From: Nocardioides sp. URHA0032
GTDB taxonomy: Bacteria; Actinomycetota; Actinomycetes; Propionibacteriales; Nocardioidaceae
DNA: 64,000 nt
NCBI RefSeq assembly: GCF_000620645.1
Contig: NZ_KK211161.1
Location: 1-64,000, forward strand
Reading direction: 5' to 3'
Of this stretch, positions 1 through 8,083 are shown in pieces. The notes under the pieces are model-generated. The model was not told the origin of the DNA. It ran no database searches and saw only the letters and a program-made list of their open reading frames with translations. Both the position numbers and the translations under genes were made by a program. The stretch's first letter is position 1. Every line of letters begins with the position of its first letter.

Positions 1-351
1 ACCCCCGCGAGCCGGTTCCTGCACCCCGAACCGAGCCGGGTGAGGGTGCTGAGGACCGTCACCGGTCCCGGCCGACCCGAGCACGACCACCGCGACGGGA
101 CCTGGGTCACGCGCCGTGCCAGCGCCGTCGGGGTGGTGTGCGTGTCCTGGCAACAGGTCTGCCTCGGCGCCGCGGCCGCCGGCCACCCCATCGACGTGTG
201 GGTCACCGATCAGGTCCTGCAGTTCTACGACGGCGACCACCTGCTGCGCACCGAGAAACGCACCAGCACCGGGGAGGTGAGAGTCAAGCGCTCCACAGCG
301 CCCCAACGACGTTCTAGAGTCCAACCGAGTCTCACCAATCAACCGGAGTAG
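1..351 (+). mobile_element. IS481-type transposase, C-terminal fragment (cut by window edge)
   Basis: The frame is open from base 1 and ends in TAG at 349-351, so the 5' part lies outside the window. The visible tail has the layout of IS481-family transposase C-termini: the segment ASAVGVVCVSWQQVCLG, then an IDVWVTDQVLQFYDGDHLLRT stretch (about 21 residues, positions 64-82 of the visible frame are its core), then TSTGEVRVKRS. This is the small beta-rich region that follows the DDE integrase core. No terminal inverted repeat could be identified in the 130 bases downstream. Whether the element is intact or a relic cannot be decided here. Confidence 0.62.
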
Positions 352-482
352 ATCCGACACCCATCAACCGAAGGCGTTCAGGGGCACTCAGCTCACCACG
401 GACACTCTGCTCGCCGGGACGTCACCCGAGCTGGGCGCCCCGACAGCCGGGGGATGACGTCCCGCACCGGGACCGGGAGCGA

Positions 483-686
483 CTACGCCTGGTCCTCGGT
501 CGGCAGCGTGGTGTCCGGGTCGTCGAACGGCTCGCGCTCGGCGGGGTCGAAGTCCGGCTGCTCGGGACGGTTGAGGTGGTCCTCGGGCTCCATGTCGACG
601 TCCTGCTTGTCGGGCTGCTCCGCGACCTCGTCGGCGAGCTCCTCGCGCGGCTGCTTCGTGTGCTCCCTGGTGTGGTCTCCGTCCAT
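483..686 (-). CDS. Small acidic disordered protein
   Basis: A 67-residue protein starting at ATG 686. It is rich in Asp, Glu, Pro and Gln, with no hydrophobic segment, no Cys and no recognisable fold, so it is probably intrinsically disordered. Similar short acidic proteins are common hypotheticals in Nocardioidaceae. The start was chosen because the residues before it in the same frame look like non-coding translation. There is no assigned function. It lies downstream of the LuxR-type regulator gene on the same strand, about 90 bases away. Confidence 0.5.
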   Translation of the reverse strand: MDGDHTREHTKQPREELADEVAEQPDKQDVDMEPEDHLNRPEQPDFDPAEREPFDDPDTTLPTEDQA

Positions 687-775
687 GCCCGTCGGGTACC
701 CGGGCCCACCGGGCTCATGCACGGACCACGGTCGCCGCGTCGTTACGACGGCGGGATCCCGCAGGCGTCCGGTCC

Positions 776-1426
776 CTAGCCGGCGGACGAGTCGATGCTC
801 CGGACCCGGTCCGGCTCGAAGCCGTGCTGCATGCCCCAGGCGACCGCCTGCGAGCGGCGGGCGACCCGGATCTTGCGGTACGCCGTGCGGATGTAGGTCT
901 TGACCGAGTTGATCGAGAGGTAGGTGCGCTCGGCGATCTCCTGGTTGCTCAGTCCCTGGGTGATCAGGGCCAGCACCTCGGACTCGCGCGCGGTCAGGCC
1001 GCGGTCGCGGCCGGGCCACTCGCCGGCGATCCGGTCCCCCGGCTCGGCGGTCCCTCGCGGCGTGACGGTCTCGCCGGTGTGGACCGCCTCGAGCCCGGCC
1101 ACGATCTCGTCCGCGGACATCCCCTTCGAGAGGTAGCCGGACGCGCCGCGGTCGAGGGCGGTGCGCACCAGGCCGGCCTGGATGTTCCAGCTGAAGATCA
1201 CGACTCTGGCGTCGCTGCCGTGGACCAGGTCCTCGAGGTCCACGCCGTCTCCCTGGATCTGCCCGAACGTGTCGTACAGGATCACGTCCACGTCGCTCAC
1301 GACGCGCACGCCGGCGTCGAGCTCGACGACGTTCACCCGGTCCTGGTGCGGGGCGAGCATCGCGGCGACTCCGGCGACCACGATCTCGTAGTCGTTGACG
1401 ATCGCCACCCGGATGGGTGCAGACAT
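776..1426 (-). CDS. LuxR/NarL-type regulator with receiver-like N-terminus
   Basis: A 216-residue transcription factor. Residues 1-120 resemble a response-regulator receiver: Asp12 near the acidic pocket, Asp52 at the phospho-acceptor position (VILYDTFG) and Lys101 (LSKGM). Residues about 144-205 are a GerE/LuxR helix-turn-helix (LTARESEVLALITQG, SINSVKTYIRTAYRKI). No histidine kinase is adjacent, so it is an orphan. It is clearly paralogous to the regulator at 13890-14465: the LYD.FG motif and the SINSVKTYIR recognition-helix region are shared. Target genes are unknown. Confidence 0.85.
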   Translation of the reverse strand: MSAPIRVAIVNDYEIVVAGVAAMLAPHQDRVNVVELDAGVRVVSDVDVILYDTFGQIQGDGVDLEDLVHGSDARVVIFSWNIQAGLVRTALDRGASGYLSKGMSADEIVAGLEAVHTGETVTPRGTAEPGDRIAGEWPGRDRGLTARESEVLALITQGLSNQEIAERTYLSINSVKTYIRTAYRKIRVARRSQAVAWGMQHGFEPDRVRSIDSSAG

Positions 1427-1505
1427 GCCGACACCCTATGTGTGATGGGGCCGACACGCGCGCCAATGCGGCGTTTGGAACGGCGATCGGGATAGAAAGG
1501 TGTCA

Positions 1506-1534
1506 GGCCCCGCTTGGTATGAGCTCGCGGGGCC
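1506..1534 (-). terminator. Hairpin terminator downstream of the deaminase gene
   Basis: GGCCCCGC at 1506-1513 pairs with GCGGGGCC at 1527-1534 (8 bp, 13-base loop), immediately after the stop codon of the deaminase gene on the minus strand. It lacks a strong U tract, as is usual in high-GC actinobacteria. Confidence 0.5.
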
Positions 1535-1536
1535 CA

Positions 1537-2580
1537 TTACTTTCCGGCCGGGTCGGTGCCACGGGCGTACTCGTCGATCTCCCCGAGGATCCGCGCCTTC
1601 ACGTCCTCCTCCGCGAACGAGGCCCGCACCGCGCTCCGCGCCAGGTCCGCGACACCGGCCTCGTCGAGGCCGAGCAGGTCCGCGGCGATCCCGTACTCCC
1701 GGTTCAGCGTGGTGTTGAACATCGGGGGGTCGTCGGAGTTCACCGTGACCGTCACACCAGCGTCGCGGAAGGCCCGGATCGGGTGCTCCTCGAGCGTGGG
1801 TACGGCGCGGGTGGCGATGTTCGAGGACGGGCACACCTCCAGCGGCACGCCGGTCTGGGCCAGGTGGGCGAGCAGCGCCGGGTCCTGGGCGGACGACGTG
1901 CCGTGGCCGATCCGCTCGGCACGGAGCAGCCGCAGCGAGTCCCAGATCGTGTCCGGGCCCGTCGTCTCCCCGGCGTGCGGGACGCTGTGCAGCCCGGCGG
2001 CCCGCGCGGCGTCGAAGTGCGGCTGGAACTGCGACCGGGGCACCCCGATCTCGGGACCGCCGAGCCCGAAGCCGACGAGGGCGTCGGTGCGATGGTTCAG
2101 TGCGTAGTCGAGCGTGGCGTCCGCGGCCGGCACCCCGGACTCGCCCGGGATGTCGTAGATCCACCGCAGCACCAGCCCGAAGTCGCGCTCCACCGCGACC
2201 CGGGCGTCCTCGATCGCCTCGGTGTACGCCTCGATCGGCATCCCGAGGTCGTCACGGTCCGGACGCACCGACGTGTACGGCGTGCAGGTCAGCTCGGCGT
2301 ACCGCAAGCCCTGCCCGGTCGCCATCTCCCGCCCGATCTCGTGGGTCAGGTAGCGCACGTCCTCCGGCGTCCGGATCAGGCCGACGACCGCGAGGTAGAC
2401 GTCCACGAAGTGTGCGAAGTCGCGGAACTCGAAGAACCGGCGCAGCTCCTCGGTGTCGCTCGGGACCGTGCCGGGGTGGCGCTCGGCCAGCTCGGACACG
2501 ATCCGTGGCGACGCGGACCCGACGTGGTGGACGTGCAGCTCGGCCTTCGGGAGGCGCGCGATGAACTCGGACAGGCTCAC
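1537..2580 (-). CDS. Adenosine deaminase family amidohydrolase (adenosine or aminodeoxyfutalosine deaminase)
   Basis: A 347-residue TIM-barrel metal hydrolase. Metal and catalytic residues are visible in order: HxH at His16/His18, His202 with catalytic Glu205 (PHAGE), His226 (RIGHG) and Asp283-Asp284 (NSDDP). The N-terminal signature is KAELHVHHVGSASP instead of the usual KAELHLHLEG. That variant is the one I recall from Streptomyces proteins shown to deaminate 6-aminodeoxyfutalosine in the futalosine menaquinone pathway, while automatic annotation calls them adenosine deaminase. No other menaquinone gene lies in the window, so the substrate remains open. Length is normal and the family assignment is firm. 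Confidence 0.85.
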   Translation of the reverse strand: MSLSEFIARLPKAELHVHHVGSASPRIVSELAERHPGTVPSDTEELRRFFEFRDFAHFVDVYLAVVGLIRTPEDVRYLTHEIGREMATGQGLRYAELTCTPYTSVRPDRDDLGMPIEAYTEAIEDARVAVERDFGLVLRWIYDIPGESGVPAADATLDYALNHRTDALVGFGLGGPEIGVPRSQFQPHFDAARAAGLHSVPHAGETTGPDTIWDSLRLLRAERIGHGTSSAQDPALLAHLAQTGVPLEVCPSSNIATRAVPTLEEHPIRAFRDAGVTVTVNSDDPPMFNTTLNREYGIAADLLGLDEAGVADLARSAVRASFAEEDVKARILGEIDEYARGTDPAGK

Positions 2581-2602
2581 GACGCGTGAGTCTGGCAGAG
2601 CG

Positions 2603-3346
2603 TCAGCTGAGCTCGGCGATCAGGTTGTCGCCGATCTCCGCAGGCGTGCGGCCATCCTGGTAGACCTTGCCGTCGAGCAGGATGGTCGGGGTGCTGCGGA
2701 CGCCGGCGTCCAGCGCGGCCTGCGTGGCATCCGTGACCCACGCGCCCTTGCCGTCGACGTTCTTGATGGCGTCCTTGACGTCCGCCTCCGACGCGCCCGC
2801 CTGCACCGCGAGCTTGAGGATGTCCTCGTTCGACGGGAACGGACCCTTCTCCTCGGGCTGGTTCGCGTAGAGCAGGTCGTGGAACTTCTTCGCGACGTCC
2901 GGGCCGGACTTGTCGAGCACGATCGAGAACGCCTCGGCTGATCGGGCCGAGTAGTCCCCGAGCGAGCTCAGCAGGTTGAAGGGGCGGTACTCGACCCGGA
3001 CCTTGCCGTCGTCGGCCAGCGTGGCCAACTTCTCGTGCGTCTCCGCCTCGAGCTCGCCGCAGAACGGGCAGAGGAAGTCCTCGTAGATGACGACGTCGTG
3101 CGGCGCGTCCTTCGGCCCGATCGTCACGCCGTACTTGCTGCCGGCCGCGGGGGCGTCGACCTTCGCCGTCGTGTCCAGCGCACGGGACAGGAACCAGCCG
3201 CCGACGACGATCACCAGCAGCGCGGCGACCACGCCGCCGATCATCAGGTAGCGCCGGCGCGCCTCCTGCCGCTCCTGCTCCTTGCGCAGCGCGGCGGCCT
3301 TCGCGATCCTCTCGGCGCGGGCGGCATCACGGTTTCTCTTCGACAT
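2603..3346 (-). CDS. Membrane-anchored DsbA-like thioredoxin-fold protein
   Basis: A 247-residue protein with a basic, Arg/Lys-rich cytoplasmic N-terminus (1-33), one transmembrane helix (about 34-54) and an extracytoplasmic thioredoxin/DsbA-like domain with the redox motif CPFC at 93-96 in the context EDFLCPFCGELE. A cis-Pro region (RSTPTILLDG) is near residue 220. It probably oxidises or isomerises disulfides in exported proteins. Its ATG shares one base with the stop codon of the upstream MauE-like gene (TGATG at 3346), so the two are translationally coupled. MauE/DoxD-like membrane proteins commonly accompany DsbA-like proteins in actinobacteria. Confidence 0.88.
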   Translation of the reverse strand: MSKRNRDAARAERIAKAAALRKEQERQEARRRYLMIGGVVAALLVIVVGGWFLSRALDTTAKVDAPAAGSKYGVTIGPKDAPHDVVIYEDFLCPFCGELEAETHEKLATLADDGKVRVEYRPFNLLSSLGDYSARSAEAFSIVLDKSGPDVAKKFHDLLYANQPEEKGPFPSNEDILKLAVQAGASEADVKDAIKNVDGKGAWVTDATQAALDAGVRSTPTILLDGKVYQDGRTPAEIGDNLIAELS

Positions 3347-3819
3347 CAGGATCCTTCGATCGCGGGCGTACGCCGGAACAGCAGCGAGTCCAGCGACAGT
3401 CTCGTGGATGGCAGCCAGACCAGGAACACGGAGGCGAGGAGGAGTACGGCGTCGCGCGCGATCTCCCACGGATAGCGCGACGCGGCATCGGGGTCGTAGC
3501 CGCCGCCGCCGAAGCAGCCGCAGTCGATGGTCATCCCGCGAGCCCAGACCGTCGCGATGCCCACGATGAACGCCACGAACAGGATGCTCGAGAGCACCGC
3601 GGCGCCGCGGGTCAGCAGCCCGAGCACGAGCATCGCGCCGACGACCACCTCGATGACGGGCAGCAGCTGGCCGACCGGCTGTGCGAGGTCGCCCGGGAGC
3701 AGCTGGTAGGCCCGGACCGCGGCGACGCTCTGAGCCGGGTCGAGCAGCTTCGAGGCACCGGCGTAGATCCACACGCATCCCACGACGACGCGCGCGACCA
3801 GACCGAGCCACTCCTTCAC
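3346..3819 (-). CDS. MauE/DoxX-family membrane protein
   Basis: A 157-residue protein with about four transmembrane helices, starting at GTG 3819. The family signature is a cysteine-glycine cluster in a loop, CGCFGGGG at residues 100-107, in the context TIDCGCFGG. MauE-type proteins share a VKOR-like four-helix topology and are thought to supply or accept electrons for partner thioredoxin-fold proteins. Here the partner is the DsbA-like protein encoded immediately downstream with a one-base overlap. A role in periplasmic thiol oxidation is inferred from this pairing. Confidence 0.82.
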   Translation of the reverse strand: MKEWLGLVARVVVGCVWIYAGASKLLDPAQSVAAVRAYQLLPGDLAQPVGQLLPVIEVVVGAMLVLGLLTRGAAVLSSILFVAFIVGIATVWARGMTIDCGCFGGGGYDPDAASRYPWEIARDAVLLLASVFLVWLPSTRLSLDSLLFRRTPAIEGS

Positions 3820-3895
3820 GCCCCCGACCCTAGGGGCGCACCCTGAGCCCGAACTGAGACGAAGGTCCCGTCCACACGGGGCTAAGGTGACGTCC

Positions 3896-4534
3896 GTGAA
3901 CGAGAGACTCGTCTGGATCGACTGCGAGATGACGGGCCTCGACCTGGGCGCCGACGCCCTCATCGAGGTCGCGGCCCTCGTGACCGACTTCGACCTCAAC
4001 GTGCTCGGCCAGGGCGTCGACCTGATCATCAAGCCGCCCGCCGAGGCGCTCGACCAGATGAACGACTTCGTCCGCGAGATGCACGAGAGCTCCGGGCTGC
4101 TCCGCGAGCTCGACTTCGGCATCACCCTCCAGGAGGCGGAGGAGCGGGTCCTGGCCTACGTCAAGGAGCACTGCCCGGACGGCAGCCGCCCGCCGCTGGC
4201 CGGCAACACCGTGGCGACCGACCGCGCGTTCCTCGCCCGCGACATGCCGGCCCTGGAGACCTTCCTCCACTACCGGATCGTGGACGTCTCCTCCATCAAG
4301 GAGCTGGCGCGCCGCTGGTTCCCCCGCGCGTACTTCCAGGCGCCACCCAAGCGCGGCAACCACCGGGCCCTCGCCGACATCCAGGAGAGCATCGAGGAGC
4401 TGCGCTACTACCGCGAGGCGGTGTTCGTGCCCTCCCCCGGTCCCGAGAGCGACGCCGCCCGGGCGATCGCCCTGCGGCACGGCGGTGCGCTCACGGGGCT
4501 CACGGGCGAGTCCGATTCCGCGGATCAGGACTGA
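3896..4534 (+). CDS. orn: Oligoribonuclease
   Basis: A 212-residue DEDDh 3'-5' exonuclease that degrades 2-5 nt RNA oligomers, including pGpG from c-di-GMP turnover. The first acidic pair is Asp9/Glu11 in LVWIDCEMTGLDL, and the last catalytic block is NHRALADI with the DEDDh His and Asp. GTG 3896 is preferred over GTG 3887 because AAGG (3884-3887) sits eight bases before it and the product then begins with the family-typical NERLVWIDCEMTG. Length is slightly above the usual 180-200 because of a divergent C-terminal tail. A tRNA-His gene follows by about 50 bases. Confidence 0.95.
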   Translation: MNERLVWIDCEMTGLDLGADALIEVAALVTDFDLNVLGQGVDLIIKPPAEALDQMNDFVREMHESSGLLRELDFGITLQEAEERVLAYVKEHCPDGSRPPLAGNTVATDRAFLARDMPALETFLHYRIVDVSSIKELARRWFPRAYFQAPPKRGNHRALADIQESIEELRYYREAVFVPSPGPESDAARAIALRHGGALTGLTGESDSADQD

Positions 4535-4580
4535 TTCGCCTACACTCTCTGTCGGTCCTCGGCCTCGGCCGGGTCCACCT

Positions 4581-4657
4581 GGTGGGTATAGCTCAGCTGG
4601 TAGAGCGCTGCGTTGTGGTCGCAGATGTCGCGGGTTCAAGTCCCGTTACTCACCCCA
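4581..4657 (+). tRNA. tRNA-His (GTG anticodon)
   Basis: A complete cloverleaf. The acceptor strand GTGGGTA (4582-4588) pairs with TACTCAC (4647-4653), the D arm is AGCTCAGCTGGTAGAGC, the anticodon loop TTGTGGT contains GTG, and the T arm is CGGGTTCAAGTCCCG. G4581 supplies the extra G-1 that pairs with the discriminator C4654, the histidine identity element. CCA is encoded at 4655-4657. It lies directly downstream of orn. Confidence 0.95.
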
Positions 4658-4663
4658 GTCACG

Positions 4664-4697
4664 AAGGGCCGCCGTCCGGCGAGGGACGGCGGCCCTT
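4664..4697 (+). terminator. Strong hairpin terminator after tRNA-His
   Basis: AAGGGCCGCCGTCC (4664-4677) and GGACGGCGGCCCTT (4684-4697) form a perfect 14-bp stem with a six-base loop, followed by TTC. It sits seven bases after the tRNA. Confidence 0.85.
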
Positions 4698-4764
4698 TCG
4701 CATGCCGTACGCCGACCGCGCCGGCGACCGATTGCGGCCGGGCCCGGCGGGGTACTCCGACGGC

Positions 4765-4884
4765 ATGTCGACAGGCCTTGCGGAGCACGAGCACGTCTGG
4801 CACCTCCAGGCGGTGCACCTCGAGGAGGGGCTCAGCACCCAGGAGTTCGCCTGCGAGGCCTGCGGCGCGGTCGACTTCCGCTGA
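4765..4884 (+). CDS. Very small putative zinc-ribbon protein
   Basis: A 39-residue frame from ATG 4765 to TGA 4884. It reads MSTGLAEHEHVW, then an acidic middle, then FACEACGAVDFR with a CxxC pair. A single CxxC plus the HEH cluster could bind zinc, or the product may be a truncated member of a larger zinc-ribbon family. It lies alone between the tRNA terminator and a convergent lipoprotein gene. Coding status rests on composition and the Cys pair only. Confidence 0.45.
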   Translation: MSTGLAEHEHVWHLQAVHLEEGLSTQEFACEACGAVDFR

Positions 4885-4900
4885 CCGCCGCGTCGCGGGT

Positions 4901-5338
4901 TCAGTCGCCGAAGAGCTCGCAGTGCCGGGCTAGCCGGTTCACGGCCTTGTCGAACTCCGCCATCGACGGCGCACCTCCGGACAGCTTCGACTCGACGCCC
5001 TCCCGGGTGGTGGCGATGTCCACCGCGAGCGGCTCGAGGGCATGGCCCTCCGCGTCGGCCAGCCCGGCGACCAGGTCGTCCGCCCGGCCGGAGTCCTGGG
5101 CGGACGGCGAGCCGTGCACGAAGTCGATCGCCCGCGGCATCAGCTGCTGCGGCGGGTGGTAGAGCTCGGCGCAGCTGCGCTGGACGCCGACGGGCTTCTC
5201 CGACGGGGACGGGGAGGTCGCCGACGACGTGGGCGCGCCCCCTGTCGGGTCGCCGGCGGTCGCGTCACCGGTGTCGTCGCCGCACCCGACGAGCAGGGTG
5301 GCGACGGCGAGCAGCGGTACGGCGATCGCGAGGCGCAT
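4901..5338 (-). CDS. Hypothetical lipoprotein
   Basis: A 145-residue secreted lipoprotein. The signal peptide MRLAIAVPLLAVATLLVGC ends in a lipobox (LVGC), so Cys19 would be lipidated. A Ser/Thr/Pro-rich linker follows, then a domain with two further Cys (SCAELYHPP near the middle, RHCELFGD at the end) that may form a disulfide. ATG 5338 was chosen over the longer frame because it places the signal peptide at the N-terminus. The gene is divergent from the MarR-GNAT gene, with only 67 bases between the starts. Function unknown. Confidence 0.8.
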   Translation of the reverse strand: MRLAIAVPLLAVATLLVGCGDDTGDATAGDPTGGAPTSSATSPSPSEKPVGVQRSCAELYHPPQQLMPRAIDFVHGSPSAQDSGRADDLVAGLADAEGHALEPLAVDIATTREGVESKLSGGAPSMAEFDKAVNRLARHCELFGD

Positions 5339-5370
5339 GTCCCCACTGTCCCCTGTCCGGGGCCGATCGG

Positions 5371-5405
5371 TCGACACCGGCCAGATCTCTGACTATGGTC
5401 AGAGA
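5371..5405 (+). promoter_or_regulatory. Promoter with embedded palindromic operator for the MarR-GNAT gene
   Basis: TCGACA (5371-5376) and TATGGT (5394-5399) are separated by 17 bases and look like -35 and -10 boxes. Their spacing predicts transcription starting at or next to the ATG at 5406, giving a leaderless mRNA. A perfect inverted repeat, TCTCTGAC (5386-5393) and GTCAGAGA (5398-5405) with a four-base centre, covers the -10 box and ends exactly at the start codon. This is the expected layout for MarR-type autorepression. Confidence 0.7.
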
Positions 5406-6293
5406 ATGTCCGAGAGCCCTGACACGGCGACGCCGCGCCGCTTCAACCGGACGTACACGCAGCGGATCGGTGCGCTCGACGACTCGTTCCTCGGCACCGG
5501 CCGGCCGCTCAACGTCTCGCGGCTGCTCTTCGAGATCGGGCCCGACGGCGCCACGGTGCGCGAGCTGCGGGACCGGCTCGACCTGGACTCCGGGTACCTC
5601 ACCCGGCTGCTGCGCCGGCTCACCGACGACGGCCTGGTCGAGGTCCGTCCCGACCCCGCTGACGGTCGCCGCCGGGTGGCGACGCTGACCCGGGCGGGAC
5701 GGACCTCCTGGCGGGAGCTGGACGAGCGCTCCGAGGAGCTGGCCCGGCGACTGGTCGAGCCGTTGACCGGACGCCAGCGCTCCCGGCTCACCGAGGCCCT
5801 CGCCACCGCCGACCTGCTGGTGCGCGCCGCGACCATCCACCTGCGCCAAGTCGGTCCGGACGACGCGATCGCCCGCGAGGCGGCGGGCCTCTACTTCGCC
5901 GAGCTGGCCCGACGGTTCCCGGGCGGCTTCGACCCCGGGGAGCCCGACCACGGAGGCACGTTCCTGCTGGCGACGAGCGCGGGACGTCCGGTCGCGTACG
6001 GCGGGGTCCGCCCCCTGTCGGCGGGCACCGGCGAGATCAAGCGGATGTGGGTCGACGACGCATGGCGCGGGGCCGGACTCGGCTCGCGGATGCTGCGCGA
6101 GCTCGAGGCACTCGCCGTACGCCTCGGTCACACCCGCATCGTGCTCGACACGAACGGCACGCTGGTCGAGGCGATCGCGATGTACGAGCGCGCCGGCTAC
6201 ACGCGGATCGAGCGGTACAACGACAACCCCTACGCCGAGGCGTGGTTCGAGAAGACCGTCAGCAGCTCGCCGGCGGCCCAGACCGGCAGCTGA
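5406..6293 (+). CDS. MarR-GNAT fusion: regulator with acetyltransferase domain
   Basis: A 295-residue fusion. Residues about 10-140 are a winged-helix MarR domain (VRELRDRLDLDSGYLTRLLR as recognition region, PADGRRR as the wing). Residues about 150-285 are a GNAT domain with the acetyl-CoA loop RGAGLGSRM and the typical end MYERAGYTRIERYND. Such fusions are frequent in actinobacteria; the acetyl acceptor is usually unknown. The start is fixed by the adjacent promoter/operator. The 3' end overlaps the convergent acylase gene by 64 bases, so antisense interference is possible. Confidence 0.9.
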   Translation: MSESPDTATPRRFNRTYTQRIGALDDSFLGTGRPLNVSRLLFEIGPDGATVRELRDRLDLDSGYLTRLLRRLTDDGLVEVRPDPADGRRRVATLTRAGRTSWRELDERSEELARRLVEPLTGRQRSRLTEALATADLLVRAATIHLRQVGPDDAIAREAAGLYFAELARRFPGGFDPGEPDHGGTFLLATSAGRPVAYGGVRPLSAGTGEIKRMWVDDAWRGAGLGSRMLRELEALAVRLGHTRIVLDTNGTLVEAIAMYERAGYTRIERYNDNPYAEAWFEKTVSSSPAAQTGS

Positions 6294-8083
6294 TCGACGC
6301 GGTGCGGGCCGTGGTCGGCCGCGCCGAGCGGCACCACCCAGCCGCCACCGCCGGCCAGGTCCCACACGTAGCGCGCGACCGAGCCCCGGGCGCAGGCGTC
6401 GGTGACGCCGGGCTGCGACGAGGTGCACCGGACGCACTCGATGTCGCCCGACAGCGGCAACGGCGGCACCGGCTCACCCACCGGCGCGACGACGTGCGTC
6501 TCGCCCCACGTCGCCGGGTGTCCCGCCGCGTCGTCGAGCGCGGCGGTCGCGAGTGCGGCCAGGTCGATGCCGAACGGCGTCCGCGCCTCCACCAGCGCCT
6601 CGAGCGCGAGCGCGACGTGCGCGGTCACCGTCAGCCACGGCGTCAGCTCGGGGTCGTCGACGAGCGGCTCGGCGAGGGGCGCGAGCACCGGCTCGGCCGC
6701 GATCCGCCGGGTCAAGGCCGAGCGCCAGGCCGCGAACGCGGCGGCGCCGGACGAGTCGGCGTCCATGTGGCCGTCCCACGCCAGGATCTCGTCGCGGACC
6801 GCGCCCGCCGGAAGTTCGCGCAGGAGCGCCTGGAACAGCGGCACGGAGAGCAGCAGGGTGTCGCGGTGGATGGCGGCGAAGTCATCGGTGGTCAGACCGG
6901 TGCGCCCGTCGAGCAGCGCGTGGATCCGGTCGCGACGGTGAGGTGACGCGAAGTCGGTGCCGATCGCGGCGCTCTCCGGCCCGCGGCGGTCGTTGGCGGT
7001 GACGACCTGCCCGTCGGGCGGGACGCTGGTCACCGGCAGCGCCACCCAGCCGTCCCATGCCGCGGCCGGGTCCGCGGCGTCGACGACGCCGACCCGGTTC
7101 GCCTCCGGGCGCACGGGCACCCGGCCGGCGACGCGGAACAGCACGTCCCCCCCACGGTCCGCGGCGACCACGTTGTTGACCGGCTCGACCCAGCCGTCGA
7201 GCGCAGCCATCACATCGGCGGCGCTGCGCGAGCGCAGCAGCGGCAGGAACGTGTCGAAGCCGAGGTCCTCGAGGTCTCCGCTCGGCGTGCGCAGGCTCAG
7301 CCCGCGCCCCTCGGCCGGGCCGGCGAACACCGGCCCGCGCCGGGTGCGGAGCCAGCCCTCGCCCTCCTCGACCGGCTCCCAGCCGCCCGACCCGAGGGCC
7401 TCCGTGCCCCGGCCGGTGCGCCGGAGCCGCTCGGCGTACACGTCCTCGTAGTTGCCCATGCCGTTGGTGATCGCCCACGCGACGTCTCCCGCGTGCGCGA
7501 AGTGCTGCACGCCCGGGACACCCGCGAAGGCGAGGCCGGCGACGTCGAACTCGTCGCAGGTGAGCCGCACCTGGAGGTAGATGCTCGGGGACTCCAGCGC
7601 GCGGTGCGGGTCGCCGCCGATCAGCGGGAGACCGGTCGCGGTGCGCGCCCCACCGACGGCCCAGGCGTTGCTGCCGCTGGACAGGGGCCCTTCCCGGGAG
7701 AGCAGCCGGGCGTCCTCGCCGAGCACGGCGCGGGCCCGGGCGCTCCAGAGCTTGCCGGCCAGGTTCCCGAACAGCAGGTGGTGGACCCGGAACACCGCCA
7801 GCGGGGTCCAGGGGTCCCACGGCTCGTCGAGGACGGCGTTCACGCCCTCGACGTACGCTCCGACGAACGCCGCCGTCTCCGGCCGGAGCCGGGCGTGCAC
7901 CCGGCGGGCGAGGTCGACGGTTCCGGTACGGCGCGCCAGCGGCTCCTCGGTCGCCTGGCGCAGCCGCGCGAGCTGGGTGGGGCGGTCCCGGGCCGTGGCC
8001 TCGCCCTGCCCGCGGGCGAGGTCGAGCACGTCGCCGGCGCGGACCTGCGGGATGCCGTACGCGTCCCGGACGACCGTGGCCAT
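6230..8083 (-). CDS. Penicillin acylase family Ntn hydrolase (cytoplasmic form)
   Basis: A 617-residue protein of the penicillin amidase/cephalosporin acylase family, made as a precursor that cleaves itself so that Ser becomes the N-terminal nucleophile of the beta chain. The nucleophile is Ser138 in SSGSNAWAVGG, with HFAHAGDVAWAITNG and a later NVVAADRGGDVLFRVAG segment typical of the family. There is no signal peptide and the alpha part is short, unlike the secreted homologue at 19718-22102. The substrate could be an amide, a beta-lactam side chain or an acyl-homoserine lactone; sequence cannot decide. Its ATG overlaps the stop of the upstream sensor kinase gene by one base. Confidence 0.85.
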   Translation of the reverse strand: MATVVRDAYGIPQVRAGDVLDLARGQGEATARDRPTQLARLRQATEEPLARRTGTVDLARRVHARLRPETAAFVGAYVEGVNAVLDEPWDPWTPLAVFRVHHLLFGNLAGKLWSARARAVLGEDARLLSREGPLSSGSNAWAVGGARTATGLPLIGGDPHRALESPSIYLQVRLTCDEFDVAGLAFAGVPGVQHFAHAGDVAWAITNGMGNYEDVYAERLRRTGRGTEALGSGGWEPVEEGEGWLRTRRGPVFAGPAEGRGLSLRTPSGDLEDLGFDTFLPLLRSRSAADVMAALDGWVEPVNNVVAADRGGDVLFRVAGRVPVRPEANRVGVVDAADPAAAWDGWVALPVTSVPPDGQVVTANDRRGPESAAIGTDFASPHRRDRIHALLDGRTGLTTDDFAAIHRDTLLLSVPLFQALLRELPAGAVRDEILAWDGHMDADSSGAAAFAAWRSALTRRIAAEPVLAPLAEPLVDDPELTPWLTVTAHVALALEALVEARTPFGIDLAALATAALDDAAGHPATWGETHVVAPVGEPVPPLPLSGDIECVRCTSSQPGVTDACARGSVARYVWDLAGGGGWVVPLGAADHGPHRVDQLPVWAAGELLTVFSNHASA

